The notes beneath the pieces were generated by a model, which saw only the letters and a list, made by a program, of their open reading frames with translations, was not told where the DNA came from and did not search any database. The translations under genes and the position numbers were made by a program. A DNA stretch of 15,036 nt from JBQCEE01 sp051960575 (GTDB lineage: Bacteria > Actinomycetota > Actinomycetes > Mycobacteriales > Jatrophihabitantaceae), in the NCBI RefSeq assembly GCF_051960575.1, contig NZ_JBQCEE010000142.1, positions 1 through 15,036 of the forward strand. The letters are read 5' to 3'. Of this stretch, positions 1-6,475 are shown piece after piece. Numbering within the stretch: the stretch's first letter is position 1; the number at the start of each line of letters is the position of its first letter.

Positions 1-7
1 CGCAGAG

Positions 8-44
8 GCACACCGGGGTGTGCGTCAGCGCGTGATCATCGCGC
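8..44 (-). terminator. Two small hairpins downstream of coxG
   Basis: Just past the coxG stop there are two inverted repeats. GCACACC pairs with GGTGTGC (8-14 with 17-23; the innermost bases must open to form a loop). GCGCG pairs with CGCGC (28-32 with 40-44) around a 7-nt loop. Neither is followed by a T tract on the minus strand. They sit where a terminator of the coxSLMG operon would be expected, and GC-rich actinobacterial terminators often lack the U tract, but in DNA this GC-rich short palindromes also arise by chance. Confidence 0.3.
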
Positions 45-52
45 GGTTCGGG

Positions 53-835
53 TCAGTGCTTGCGGCGACGCGCGATGACGAGCAGCACGATCAGCAGCAC
101 CGCGACGACCGGCGCGAGCCGCTTCGCGACGGCGGGCCCGGCGTGCTCGAGCAGGTCGATCGGCTCGGCCTCGCGCCGAGGCCGGGCCGGGGCGCCCTGC
201 GGGGTCGCCGCGGGCGCGACGGGGGAGCGGTCGGCGTGCAGCGGTTGCACCGACGGCACGGCTGCCGCCTCGCGCTGCTGCGCCTCGGCCGGCGTCGCCG
301 CATTCGCCGGGGCGAGCACCGCCTCGCCGCCCTCGGGCACGACGGCGGCCTCGGCGGACGGCTCGGCCGCTGCGTCTGCGGCACCACCGTCGCCGACGCG
401 GATCTCCTCGGCCAGGCACGCGGCGAACTGGCCGATGAGCTTGTTCCCGACGTCGACCATGACACCGCGGCCGAACTGTGCGGGCTTGCCGGTGATGTCG
501 AGGTCGGTCTCGACGAGCACCACCGTCTGGTCGCCCTGTTGCGTCAGTGTCGCCGTCACCTTCGCCGACGCCGTGCCGGCGCCGCGGGCATCCTTGCCCC
601 GCGCGTCGATCACCGCCCGGTGGGCGGCGGCGTCCTTCTCGATGAACGCCGCCTTCCCCTTGTACGTCAGGTTGATCGGGCCCAGCTTGACCTTCACGGA
701 GCCGGTGAACTCGTCGCCGTCGACGGTGTCGAGCGACGCGCCCGGCATGCAGGGCGCGATCCGCTCGATGTCGAGCAGCACGTTCCATGCGTCCTCGACG
801 CCCGCCGGCACCGTGAAGGAATGCTCCAGCTGCAT
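53..835 (-). CDS. coxG: CoxG: SRPBCC-family CO dehydrogenase accessory protein with C-terminal membrane anchor
   Basis: 260 residues. Residues 1-148 form the CoxG/SRPBCC domain: the N-terminal FTVPAGVEDAWNVLLDIERI, then PCMPGA at 28-33, and a GKPAQFGRGV-type segment near 116-125. A Pro/Ala-rich, probably disordered linker follows (about 150-235), then one hydrophobic helix (about 240-254) ending in RRRKH, a typical tail anchor with positive cytoplasmic flank. CoxG proteins of this form are thought to dock CO dehydrogenase at the membrane and help electrons reach quinones; that role is family knowledge, mainly from form I systems. The ATG directly abuts the coxM stop (TAG then ATG, no gap), so it is the last gene of a coxS-L-M-G operon and likely translationally coupled. 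Family call is firm; function in a form II cluster is inferred. Confidence 0.9.
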   Translation of the reverse strand: MQLEHSFTVPAGVEDAWNVLLDIERIAPCMPGASLDTVDGDEFTGSVKVKLGPINLTYKGKAAFIEKDAAAHRAVIDARGKDARGAGTASAKVTATLTQQGDQTVVLVETDLDITGKPAQFGRGVMVDVGNKLIGQFAACLAEEIRVGDGGAADAAAEPSAEAAVVPEGGEAVLAPANAATPAEAQQREAAAVPSVQPLHADRSPVAPAATPQGAPARPRREAEPIDLLEHAGPAVAKRLAPVVAVLLIVLLVIARRRKH

Positions 836-1687
836 CTATGCTCCTGCCGCGCTGAGCACGGCCCGCTTGGTCAGCACCCGTGCGAGGTGCTCACGGTAGT
901 CGGCCTGCCCGGAGAGGTCACTCGGCGGGTTGGTGCCCTCGGCGGCGTGCTCGGCCGCCGCTCCGACCGCGTCGAGCGAGGCACCCGCGAGTGCCGACTC
1001 GACGGCTGATGCGCGCAGCGGCGTGTTGCCCATGTTGGTCAGACCGATGCGTGCCTCGGCGATGTGCCCGTTCTCGCGCCGCACCAGCGCCGCCACGCCG
1101 ACGATCGACCACGCCTGGGCGACGCGGTTGAACTTCTCGTAGTGCGACGACCAGCCGGCACCGAGCTTCGGCACCCGGATCGCGGTGAGGATCTCGTCCG
1201 GGCTCAGTGCCGTGGTCAGGTAGTCCTGGAAGAAGTCGCTCGCGGCGATGGTGCGCGGGCCGCCGGGACCGTTCGCGACGAACTCGACGTCCAGGGCCAG
1301 TGCCACGGCACCGAGGTCGCCCGCCGGGTCGGCGTGCGCGAGCGCGCCGCCGAAGGTGCCCCGGTGGCGCACCTGCGGATCGGCGACCGTCTGCGTCGTC
1401 TGCGCGATGAGCGGCGCGTGCTCGGCGACCAGCGGGTCGCGCAGCACCTCGTCGTGCGTCGTCATCGCCCCGATCACGATGTGCGAGCCGTCGTCACGCA
1501 CACCGCGCAGCTCGGGCACCCGGCCGAGGTCGACGACCGTCGACGGGTACGCGAGCCGCAGCCGCAGCACGGGCAGCAGCGACTGGCCGCCGGCCAGCAG
1601 CTTCGCGTCCTCACCGGCCTGACCGAGCATCGTCACCGCCTCGTCGATCGAGCCGGGACGGACGTACTCGAACGGTGCTGGAATCAC
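836..1687 (-). CDS. coxM: CoxM: FAD-binding medium subunit of aerobic CO dehydrogenase-type molybdenum hydroxylase
   Basis: 283 residues from GTG at 1687 (MIPAPFEYVRPGS), close to the usual length of about 290. The frame is open upstream to 1759, but that extension reads through the repeat and into the end of coxL and has no family resemblance. The GTG follows a GGGGG tract at a spacing equivalent to that seen before coxL. FAD-binding signatures are AGGQS at 32-36 and TFGGALAHADPAGD at 111-124, with the CO_deh_flav_C domain in the last third. The subunit takes electrons from the CoxS iron-sulfur clusters and passes them to the electron acceptor. It lies 55 nt after coxL and directly abuts coxG. 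All expected motifs are present. Confidence 0.95.
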   Translation of the reverse strand: MIPAPFEYVRPGSIDEAVTMLGQAGEDAKLLAGGQSLLPVLRLRLAYPSTVVDLGRVPELRGVRDDGSHIVIGAMTTHDEVLRDPLVAEHAPLIAQTTQTVADPQVRHRGTFGGALAHADPAGDLGAVALALDVEFVANGPGGPRTIAASDFFQDYLTTALSPDEILTAIRVPKLGAGWSSHYEKFNRVAQAWSIVGVAALVRRENGHIAEARIGLTNMGNTPLRASAVESALAGASLDAVGAAAEHAAEGTNPPSDLSGQADYREHLARVLTKRAVLSAAGA

Positions 1688-1742
1688 TTGGGGCCCCCGC
1701 GGAATCGTGGAGTGCTGTTTGCGGAACGAGTTCGTGGGGTGT
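1688..1742. repeat. Palindromic 55-nt intergenic repeat, copy 1 (coxL-coxM gap)
   Basis: The whole gap between the coxL stop and the coxM GTG is one repeat unit, 55 nt long and identical at 44 of 55 positions, without gaps, to the coxS-coxL gap (4203-4257). On the plus strand the arms CCCCGCGGAATCG (1695-1707) and CGAGTTCGTGGGG (1727-1739) pair around a 19-nt loop with two G.T wobbles and one A.G mismatch. The end next to coxM carries the inner palindrome GGGGCCCC and the purine-rich tract that would serve as ribosome binding site. Confidence 0.8.
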
Positions 1743-4202
1743 TCATTCGCCACGCCCATCGGACGAGAAGGTGCGACTGCCGCCGTAGGCGTTGGTGCCC
1801 TGCGCGGCGCGGTCCTCGGTCGACGCGCCGTGGATCGCGCGCCACACGCGCTCCGGCGTCGCCGGCATGCGGATGTCGTTCACGCCGAACGCCCGCAGGG
1901 CGTCGACGACCGCGTTGACGACCGCCGGGGTGGACGCGATGGTGCCGGCCTCGCCCACACCCTTCACGCCGAGCGGGTTGTCGGTCGACGCCGTCACCGT
2001 GCGGTCGGTGACGAAGCTCGGCAGGTCCGCCGCCGACGGCAGCGTGTAGTCGACGAACGTGCCGGTGGTGAGGTTGCCGGCGTCGTCGAAGACGGCCTCC
2101 TCGAACAGCGCCTGCGCGATGCCCTGCGCGAGGCCGCCGTGCACCTGCCCCTCGATGATGAGCGGGTTGACCGGGTTGCCGATGTCGTCGACGCAGACGT
2201 ACTTGCGCAGCTTGGTGCGTCCGGTCTCGGTGTCGATCTCGACGGCGCACAGGTGCGTGCCGTGCGGGAACGAGAAGTTCGTCGGGTCGAACGTCGCCTC
2301 CGAGTCGAGGTTCGGCTCGACGCCGTCGGGCAGGTTGTGCGCCATGAAGACGGCGAACGCGATCTCCTGGATCGTCACCGCCGAGCCCGGCGCGCCCTTC
2401 ACCGAGAACTTGCCGGCGTCGAACTCGAGGTCGTCGGCGTCGGCCTCGAGCAGGTGCGCCGCGATCGGACGCGCCTTCTCGATCACCTTGTCGGCGGCCT
2501 TCACGATCGCGGTGCCACCGACGGCCAGCGAGCGCGAGCCGTAGGTGTCGAGACCGCGCGGCGAGCTCTGCGTGTCGCCGTGGATGATCACGACGTCCTC
2601 GAACGGCACGCCGAGCCGGTCGGCGACGATCTGGCTGAACGCCGTCTCGTGCCCCTGCCCGTGCGCGCTCGCGCCGGTGACGACCTCGACCTTGCCGGTG
2701 GCCAGCATGCGCACCGACGCGTGCTCCCACCCGCCGGCGCCGTAGCTCAGCGAGCCGAGCACACGCGACGGCGCGAGCCCGCACATCTCGGTGAACGTCG
2801 AGATGCCGAGGCCCAGCTGCACCGGGTCCTTGCGCTCACGCCGCTCGGCCTGCTCGCGGCGCAGCTCGTCCCAGCCGATCAGCTCGAGCGCCTTGTCGGT
2901 GGCCGCCTCGTAGTTGCCGCTGTCGTAGGTGAGGCCGCAGACCGTGGTGAACGGGAACTCCTCGTGCTTGATCCAGTTCTTGCGGCGCAGCTCCATCGGG
3001 TCCATGCCGAGCTCGACGGCGAGCTCGTCCATGATCCGCTCGATGGCGAAGGTCGCCTCCGGCCGCCCGGCGCCGCGGTACGCGTCCGTCGGGGTCTTGG
3101 TCGTGAAGACGCCCTCGCAGGTGAACCGGTAGGCCGGGACCTTGTAGATCGAGTTGAACATGAACGCGCCGAGGATCGGCACGCCCGGGCCGACCAGACG
3201 CAGGTAGGCGCCCATGTCGGCGAACAGGTGCACGTCCAGGCCCGTCACCGTGCCGTCGCGCTTGGCGGTGATGGTGATGTCCTGGATCTGGTCGCGGCCG
3301 TGGTGCGCGGTCATGAGCGACTCGGAGCGCGACTCGGTGAACTTGCACGGCTTGCCGAGCTTGCGCGCGACGAGCGTCGTGATGATCTCCTCCGGCGTCA
3401 CCGGGATCTTGCCGCCGAAGCCGCCGCCGACGTCGGGCGCCGTCACGCGCACGGCGTGCTCGGGGATGCCCAGGGTCAGCCCGACCATCGTGCGCAGGAT
3501 GTGCGGGATCTGCGTGGCACTGGTGATGTGCACGCCCTCGCCCACCGGCTGCACGACGACCGAGCGGGGCTCCATGAACGCGGGGATGAGGCGCTGCTGG
3601 ATGAAGCGGCGCTTGACCGTCACCTCGGCCTGCTCGAGCGCGGGTTCGATCGGCTCGCCGGTGCCGGCCGCGCCGGCCTCGAAGACCCACGTGTAGCTGC
3701 GGTTCGACTCGGTGTTCGGGTGCACGAGCGGCGCGCCCTCGGCCAGCGCGGCCTCCATGTCGAGCACGGCGGGCAACGGGTCGTAGTCGACGTCGATCGC
3801 CTCGAGCGCGTCCTGTGCCTCGGCCTTCGTGCGTGCGACGACCACCGCGACGGCCTCGCCGACGTGGTTCACCTGGTCGACGGCCAGCGACGGCGCGCCG
3901 GGGTTGACCATGTCCGGCGTGACCGGCCACGCGCACGGCAGGTTGCCCTGCGTCTCGGCGAAGTCCCGGCCGGTGAAGACGGCGACGACGCCCGGACGCG
4001 ACTTCGCCTCGGACGTGTCGATCGAGGTGATCCTCGCGTGCGCCATCGGGCTGCGCAGCATCGCGAGGTGCAGCATGCCCGGGAGCACCAGGTTGTCGGT
4101 CCAGGTGGTGCGGCCGGTGACGAGGTGGCGATCCTCCTTGCGGCGGCGCGCGCGACCGATCTCGGGGCCGGACTCGGCGGTGCGGTCCTCGGCGAGCGTC
4201 AC
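1743..4202 (-). CDS. coxL: CoxL: molybdenum-binding large subunit, form II (AYRGAGR) aerobic CO dehydrogenase-type
   Basis: 819 residues, full length for the family. The N-terminal Ald_Xan_dh_C domain (about 25-140) is followed by the molybdopterin-binding domain. Visible motifs are GGGFGGK at 259-265, the active-site loop AYRGAGR at 374-380, QGH at 516-518, and VKGVGEAGT at 746-754, whose Glu751 is the expected catalytic base. Form I CO dehydrogenases carry AYxCSFR with the copper-binding Cys; here that Cys is absent, the form II signature. The enzyme therefore belongs to the xanthine-oxidase superfamily and oxidises a small substrate with water as oxygen donor; CO is possible but not proven for this group. 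The GTG start at 4202 is preceded by GGAGG at a 6-nt spacing. It lies 55 nt after coxS and 55 nt before coxM. Confidence 0.95.
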   Translation of the reverse strand: MTLAEDRTAESGPEIGRARRRKEDRHLVTGRTTWTDNLVLPGMLHLAMLRSPMAHARITSIDTSEAKSRPGVVAVFTGRDFAETQGNLPCAWPVTPDMVNPGAPSLAVDQVNHVGEAVAVVVARTKAEAQDALEAIDVDYDPLPAVLDMEAALAEGAPLVHPNTESNRSYTWVFEAGAAGTGEPIEPALEQAEVTVKRRFIQQRLIPAFMEPRSVVVQPVGEGVHITSATQIPHILRTMVGLTLGIPEHAVRVTAPDVGGGFGGKIPVTPEEIITTLVARKLGKPCKFTESRSESLMTAHHGRDQIQDITITAKRDGTVTGLDVHLFADMGAYLRLVGPGVPILGAFMFNSIYKVPAYRFTCEGVFTTKTPTDAYRGAGRPEATFAIERIMDELAVELGMDPMELRRKNWIKHEEFPFTTVCGLTYDSGNYEAATDKALELIGWDELRREQAERRERKDPVQLGLGISTFTEMCGLAPSRVLGSLSYGAGGWEHASVRMLATGKVEVVTGASAHGQGHETAFSQIVADRLGVPFEDVVIIHGDTQSSPRGLDTYGSRSLAVGGTAIVKAADKVIEKARPIAAHLLEADADDLEFDAGKFSVKGAPGSAVTIQEIAFAVFMAHNLPDGVEPNLDSEATFDPTNFSFPHGTHLCAVEIDTETGRTKLRKYVCVDDIGNPVNPLIIEGQVHGGLAQGIAQALFEEAVFDDAGNLTTGTFVDYTLPSAADLPSFVTDRTVTASTDNPLGVKGVGEAGTIASTPAVVNAVVDALRAFGVNDIRMPATPERVWRAIHGASTEDRAAQGTNAYGGSRTFSSDGRGE

Positions 4203-4257
4203 TTGAGGCCTCCGCGGAATCGTGCAGCGTCGTTTGCGGAGCGATTTCGTGGAGCGC
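4203..4257. repeat. Palindromic 55-nt intergenic repeat, copy 2 (coxS-coxL gap)
   Basis: Second copy of the repeat at 1688-1742, exactly filling the gap between the coxS stop and the coxL GTG. Plus-strand arms CTCCGCGGAATCG (4210-4222) and CGATTTCGTGGAG (4242-4254) pair at all 13 positions if two G.T wobbles are allowed. Relative to copy 1, one C-G pair of the outer stem has become T-A, and the inner palindrome GGGGCCCC has become GAGGCCTC; both are paired changes. The GGAGG inside the repeat is the ribosome binding site of coxL. Confidence 0.8.
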
Positions 4258-4725
<468 letters not shown>

Positions 4726-4781
4726 GCATCGCTCCGCACAGGTTGTGACGCGCAGGTTTCGGGAAGACGCTGCGAACGTAT

Positions 4782-4797
4782 CGTGACCGCGCTCACA
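4782..4797. promoter_or_regulatory. CRP/FNR-family operator upstream of coxS
   Basis: CGTGA-CCGCGC-TCACA matches the CRP-type consensus TGTGA-N6-TCACA at 9 of 10 defined positions. It lies in the 81-nt gap between the mocA stop and the coxS ATG, centred 64 nt upstream of that ATG, where a regulator of the coxSLMG operon would bind. CRP/GlxR-type proteins are known regulators of carbon and CO metabolism genes in actinobacteria. A TACGTT hexamer (minus strand, 4775-4780) could be a -10 element but no convincing -35 is seen, so activation versus repression cannot be decided. Confidence 0.6.
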
Positions 4798-4806
4798 AGG
4801 CGAGGG

Positions 4807-5370
4807 TCACCTCCTGTGCCACCGTTCAAGATCGTCTGGAGTGTCCAGGTCGCGGGGATCACCGTCAACCGCGACATCGTCGATCAGCCGCGGATTGGCC
4901 CGCAGATACGGACGCGCACCGCCGTCCGCGTCCGCGACTTCGAGTGCTCGGAACCAGCTGTGCATGCCCATCACGAGCGGGTGAGCGGCCCCGGCGCCTG
5001 CATAGGTTCCGCGTGTGATTCGTCCCGGACGCCACGCCCCGGCCACCGCCCGCACGGCGTCCGCCTCGACCCCGGGCAGGTCGACGAGCATCAGCAGCAA
5101 TGCGTCTGCCCCCGCCGCCGCGGCGGCGTCGACCGCGAGGGCGAGCGACGACCGCTGACCGCGCTCGGGCTCGGGGTTGATCACCGCCGTCGCGCCGATG
5201 ACCTCCGTGCCCGGCCGCACCACCGCCAGCACCGGGTCGCACCCGCCGTCGCGCAGGGCGTCGACGGCGCGGTCGAGCAGGCGCCGGCCGTCGGCGACGA
5301 CCTCGGCCTTCGGCCGCCCCATCCGGCTGCCCGCGCCCGCGGCGAGCACCGCCCCGGCGATCCGCGTCAC
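4807..5370 (-). CDS. mocA: MocA-like molybdopterin nucleotidyltransferase (MobA-like NTP transferase)
   Basis: 187 residues, the usual size for the family. The N-terminus reads IAGAVLAAGAGSRMGRPKAE, the nucleotide-binding LAAGxSxRMGxPK signature, and LLLMLVDLPGV near residues 98-108 supplies the metal-binding Asp of the DxP motif. MocA adds CMP to molybdopterin, giving the MCD cofactor used by CO dehydrogenase-type enzymes, so its position directly upstream of coxSLMG fits. The GTG start at 5370 gives the canonical N-terminus; there is no Shine-Dalgarno sequence, but CATACT lies 6 nt before the GTG and could be the -10 of a leaderless transcript. It is divergent from coxD. MobA or another NTP transferase of this fold is the main alternative. 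Confidence 0.85.
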   Translation of the reverse strand: MTRIAGAVLAAGAGSRMGRPKAEVVADGRRLLDRAVDALRDGGCDPVLAVVRPGTEVIGATAVINPEPERGQRSSLALAVDAAAAAGADALLLMLVDLPGVEADAVRAVAGAWRPGRITRGTYAGAGAAHPLVMGMHSWFRALEVADADGGARPYLRANPRLIDDVAVDGDPRDLDTPDDLERWHRR

Positions 5371-5376
5371 CGCGCG

Positions 5377-5382
5377 AGTATG
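5377..5382 (-). promoter_or_regulatory. Possible -10 element of a leaderless mocA transcript
   Basis: On the minus strand CATACT (one change from TATACT) ends 6 nt before the mocA GTG, the spacing expected if transcription begins at the start codon. No good -35 is visible. The hexamer also overlaps the most upstream possible coxD start (ATG at 5380), so divergent promoters here would have to share or invade coding sequence. Confidence 0.3.
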
Positions 5383-5400
5383 CGTGCCATGCTCGATGCC

Positions 5401-6312
5401 ATGACGAGCGACCCGGCGACGCCGAGCCCCGACCCGCAGCGGCAGCAGTGGGACGGGCCGGAGGCCGTGGCCGAGGCGCTGCGCGCGGTCGGCTACCTGC
5501 CCGACGCCGGCGTGGCGGCGGCGGCGTACCTCGCGATGGCGATGCAGCGGCCGCTGTTCCTCGAGGGCGACCCCGGCGTCGGAAAGACCGCACTCGCGCA
5601 GGCGCTCGCCGAGATCACCGGCACCCCGCTCATCCGGCTGCAGTGCTACGAGGGCATCGACGCCTCGCAGGCGATCTACGACTGGAACTTCCCGCAGCAG
5701 ATCCTGCACCTGCGCGCGGCCGGCGAGCGTCCGGACGAGACGGTCGAGCGCTCGCTGTACGAGCGGCGCTTCCTGCTCGCCCGGCCGATCCTGCGGGCGA
5801 TCGAGTCGGCGCCGTGCGTGCTGCTCGTCGACGAGATCGACCGGGCCGACGACGAGTTCGAGGCGTTCCTGCTCGAGGTGCTGGCCGACAACGCGGTGAC
5901 CATCCCCGAGTTCGGCACGGTGCGGGCGTCCACCCCGCCGCTGACAGTGCTGACGTCGAACCGCACCCGCGAGGTGCACGACGCGCTCAAGCGGCGGTGT
6001 CTCTACCACTGGGTCGAGCACCCCGACTTCGCGCGCGAGGTGGCGATCGTGCGCGGCCGGCTGCCCGAGGCGGCCGAGCGGCTGGTGCAGGACGTCGCCG
6101 CGGTCGTGTCGAGGCTGCGCGAGGCCGACCTGCTGAAGCCGCCGGGCATCGCCGAGTCGATCGACTGGACGCGCGCCCTGCACCTGGTCGGCGCCACCTC
6201 GCTCACCGGCGACGCCGCCCGCGCCACCCTCGGCGCCGTGATCAAGTACCGCGAGGACGCCGTCCGCGTCGAGCGCGACATCCTGCCCGACCTGCTCGAG
6301 CGCCTGGGGTGA
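5401..6312 (+). CDS. coxD: CoxD: MoxR-family AAA+ ATPase, CO dehydrogenase maturation
   Basis: 303 residues from ATG at 5401; in-frame ATGs at 5389 and 5380 are equally possible, and none has a Shine-Dalgarno sequence. Walker A is GDPGVGKT at 56-63, Walker B LLVDEID at 141-147, sensor 1 Asn is in LTSNRTR at 184-190, and arginine-finger candidates are in KRRC near 197-200. MoxR ATPases work with VWA proteins to mature metalloenzymes; CoxD of Oligotropha carboxidovorans is needed to build the CO dehydrogenase active site. It heads the plus-strand coxD-coxE-coxF run, divergent from mocA-coxSLMG. In a form II enzyme without the active-site Cys its exact task is unclear. Confidence 0.92.
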   Translation: MTSDPATPSPDPQRQQWDGPEAVAEALRAVGYLPDAGVAAAAYLAMAMQRPLFLEGDPGVGKTALAQALAEITGTPLIRLQCYEGIDASQAIYDWNFPQQILHLRAAGERPDETVERSLYERRFLLARPILRAIESAPCVLLVDEIDRADDEFEAFLLEVLADNAVTIPEFGTVRASTPPLTVLTSNRTREVHDALKRRCLYHWVEHPDFAREVAIVRGRLPEAAERLVQDVAAVVSRLREADLLKPPGIAESIDWTRALHLVGATSLTGDAARATLGAVIKYREDAVRVERDILPDLLERLG

Positions 6313-6327
6313 GCGGCGCCCTCGCGG

Positions 6328-6388
6328 TGTGTGGCGACCCTGCGGGCGGACACGCCGTGGCGACCCACGCAGCGTCGCCACGCACACC
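6328..6388. repeat. Tandem palindromic repeat, unit 1 (coxD-coxE gap)
   Basis: 61-nt unit identical at 54 of 61 positions to a second unit exactly 75 nt downstream. Its arm TGTGTGGCGACCCTGCGGG (6328-6346) pairs with 6366-6384 at 16 of 19 positions plus one wobble, around a 19-nt loop. The loop itself repeats the GTGGCGAC core. The pair of units nearly fills the 163-nt gap between coxD and coxE. Confidence 0.75.
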
Positions 6389-6402
6389 GCACCCGGGCGC
6401 GC

Positions 6403-6463
6403 TGTGTGGCGACCGTGCGGGCGGACACGCCATGCCGACCCCCGCAGCGTCGCCACACATGCC
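6403..6463. repeat. Tandem palindromic repeat, unit 2 (coxD-coxE gap)
   Basis: Second 61-nt unit. Arms TGTGTGGCGACCGTGCGGG (6403-6421) and CCCGCAGCGTCGCCACACA (6441-6459) pair at 17 of 19 positions, with one internal two-base mismatch and a 19-nt loop. It ends 13 nt before the preferred coxE start. Confidence 0.75.
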
Positions 6464-6475
6464 GTGGGCGGCGGC

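Noticed and set aside
3063..3083. Form I (true CO-oxidising type) CoxL
   Set aside because: The loop reads AYRGAGR without the Cys of AYxCSFR, and the gene order is S-L-M rather than M-S-L.
4744..4748. Second CRP site upstream of coxS
   Set aside because: Only the TGTGA half is present; the other half at the N6 spacing is GGTTT, so it is at best a half-site.
6328..6463. CRISPR array
   Set aside because: Only two units, the repeat is 61 nt and itself hairpin-forming, the 14-nt space between units is too short for a spacer, and no cas gene is near.
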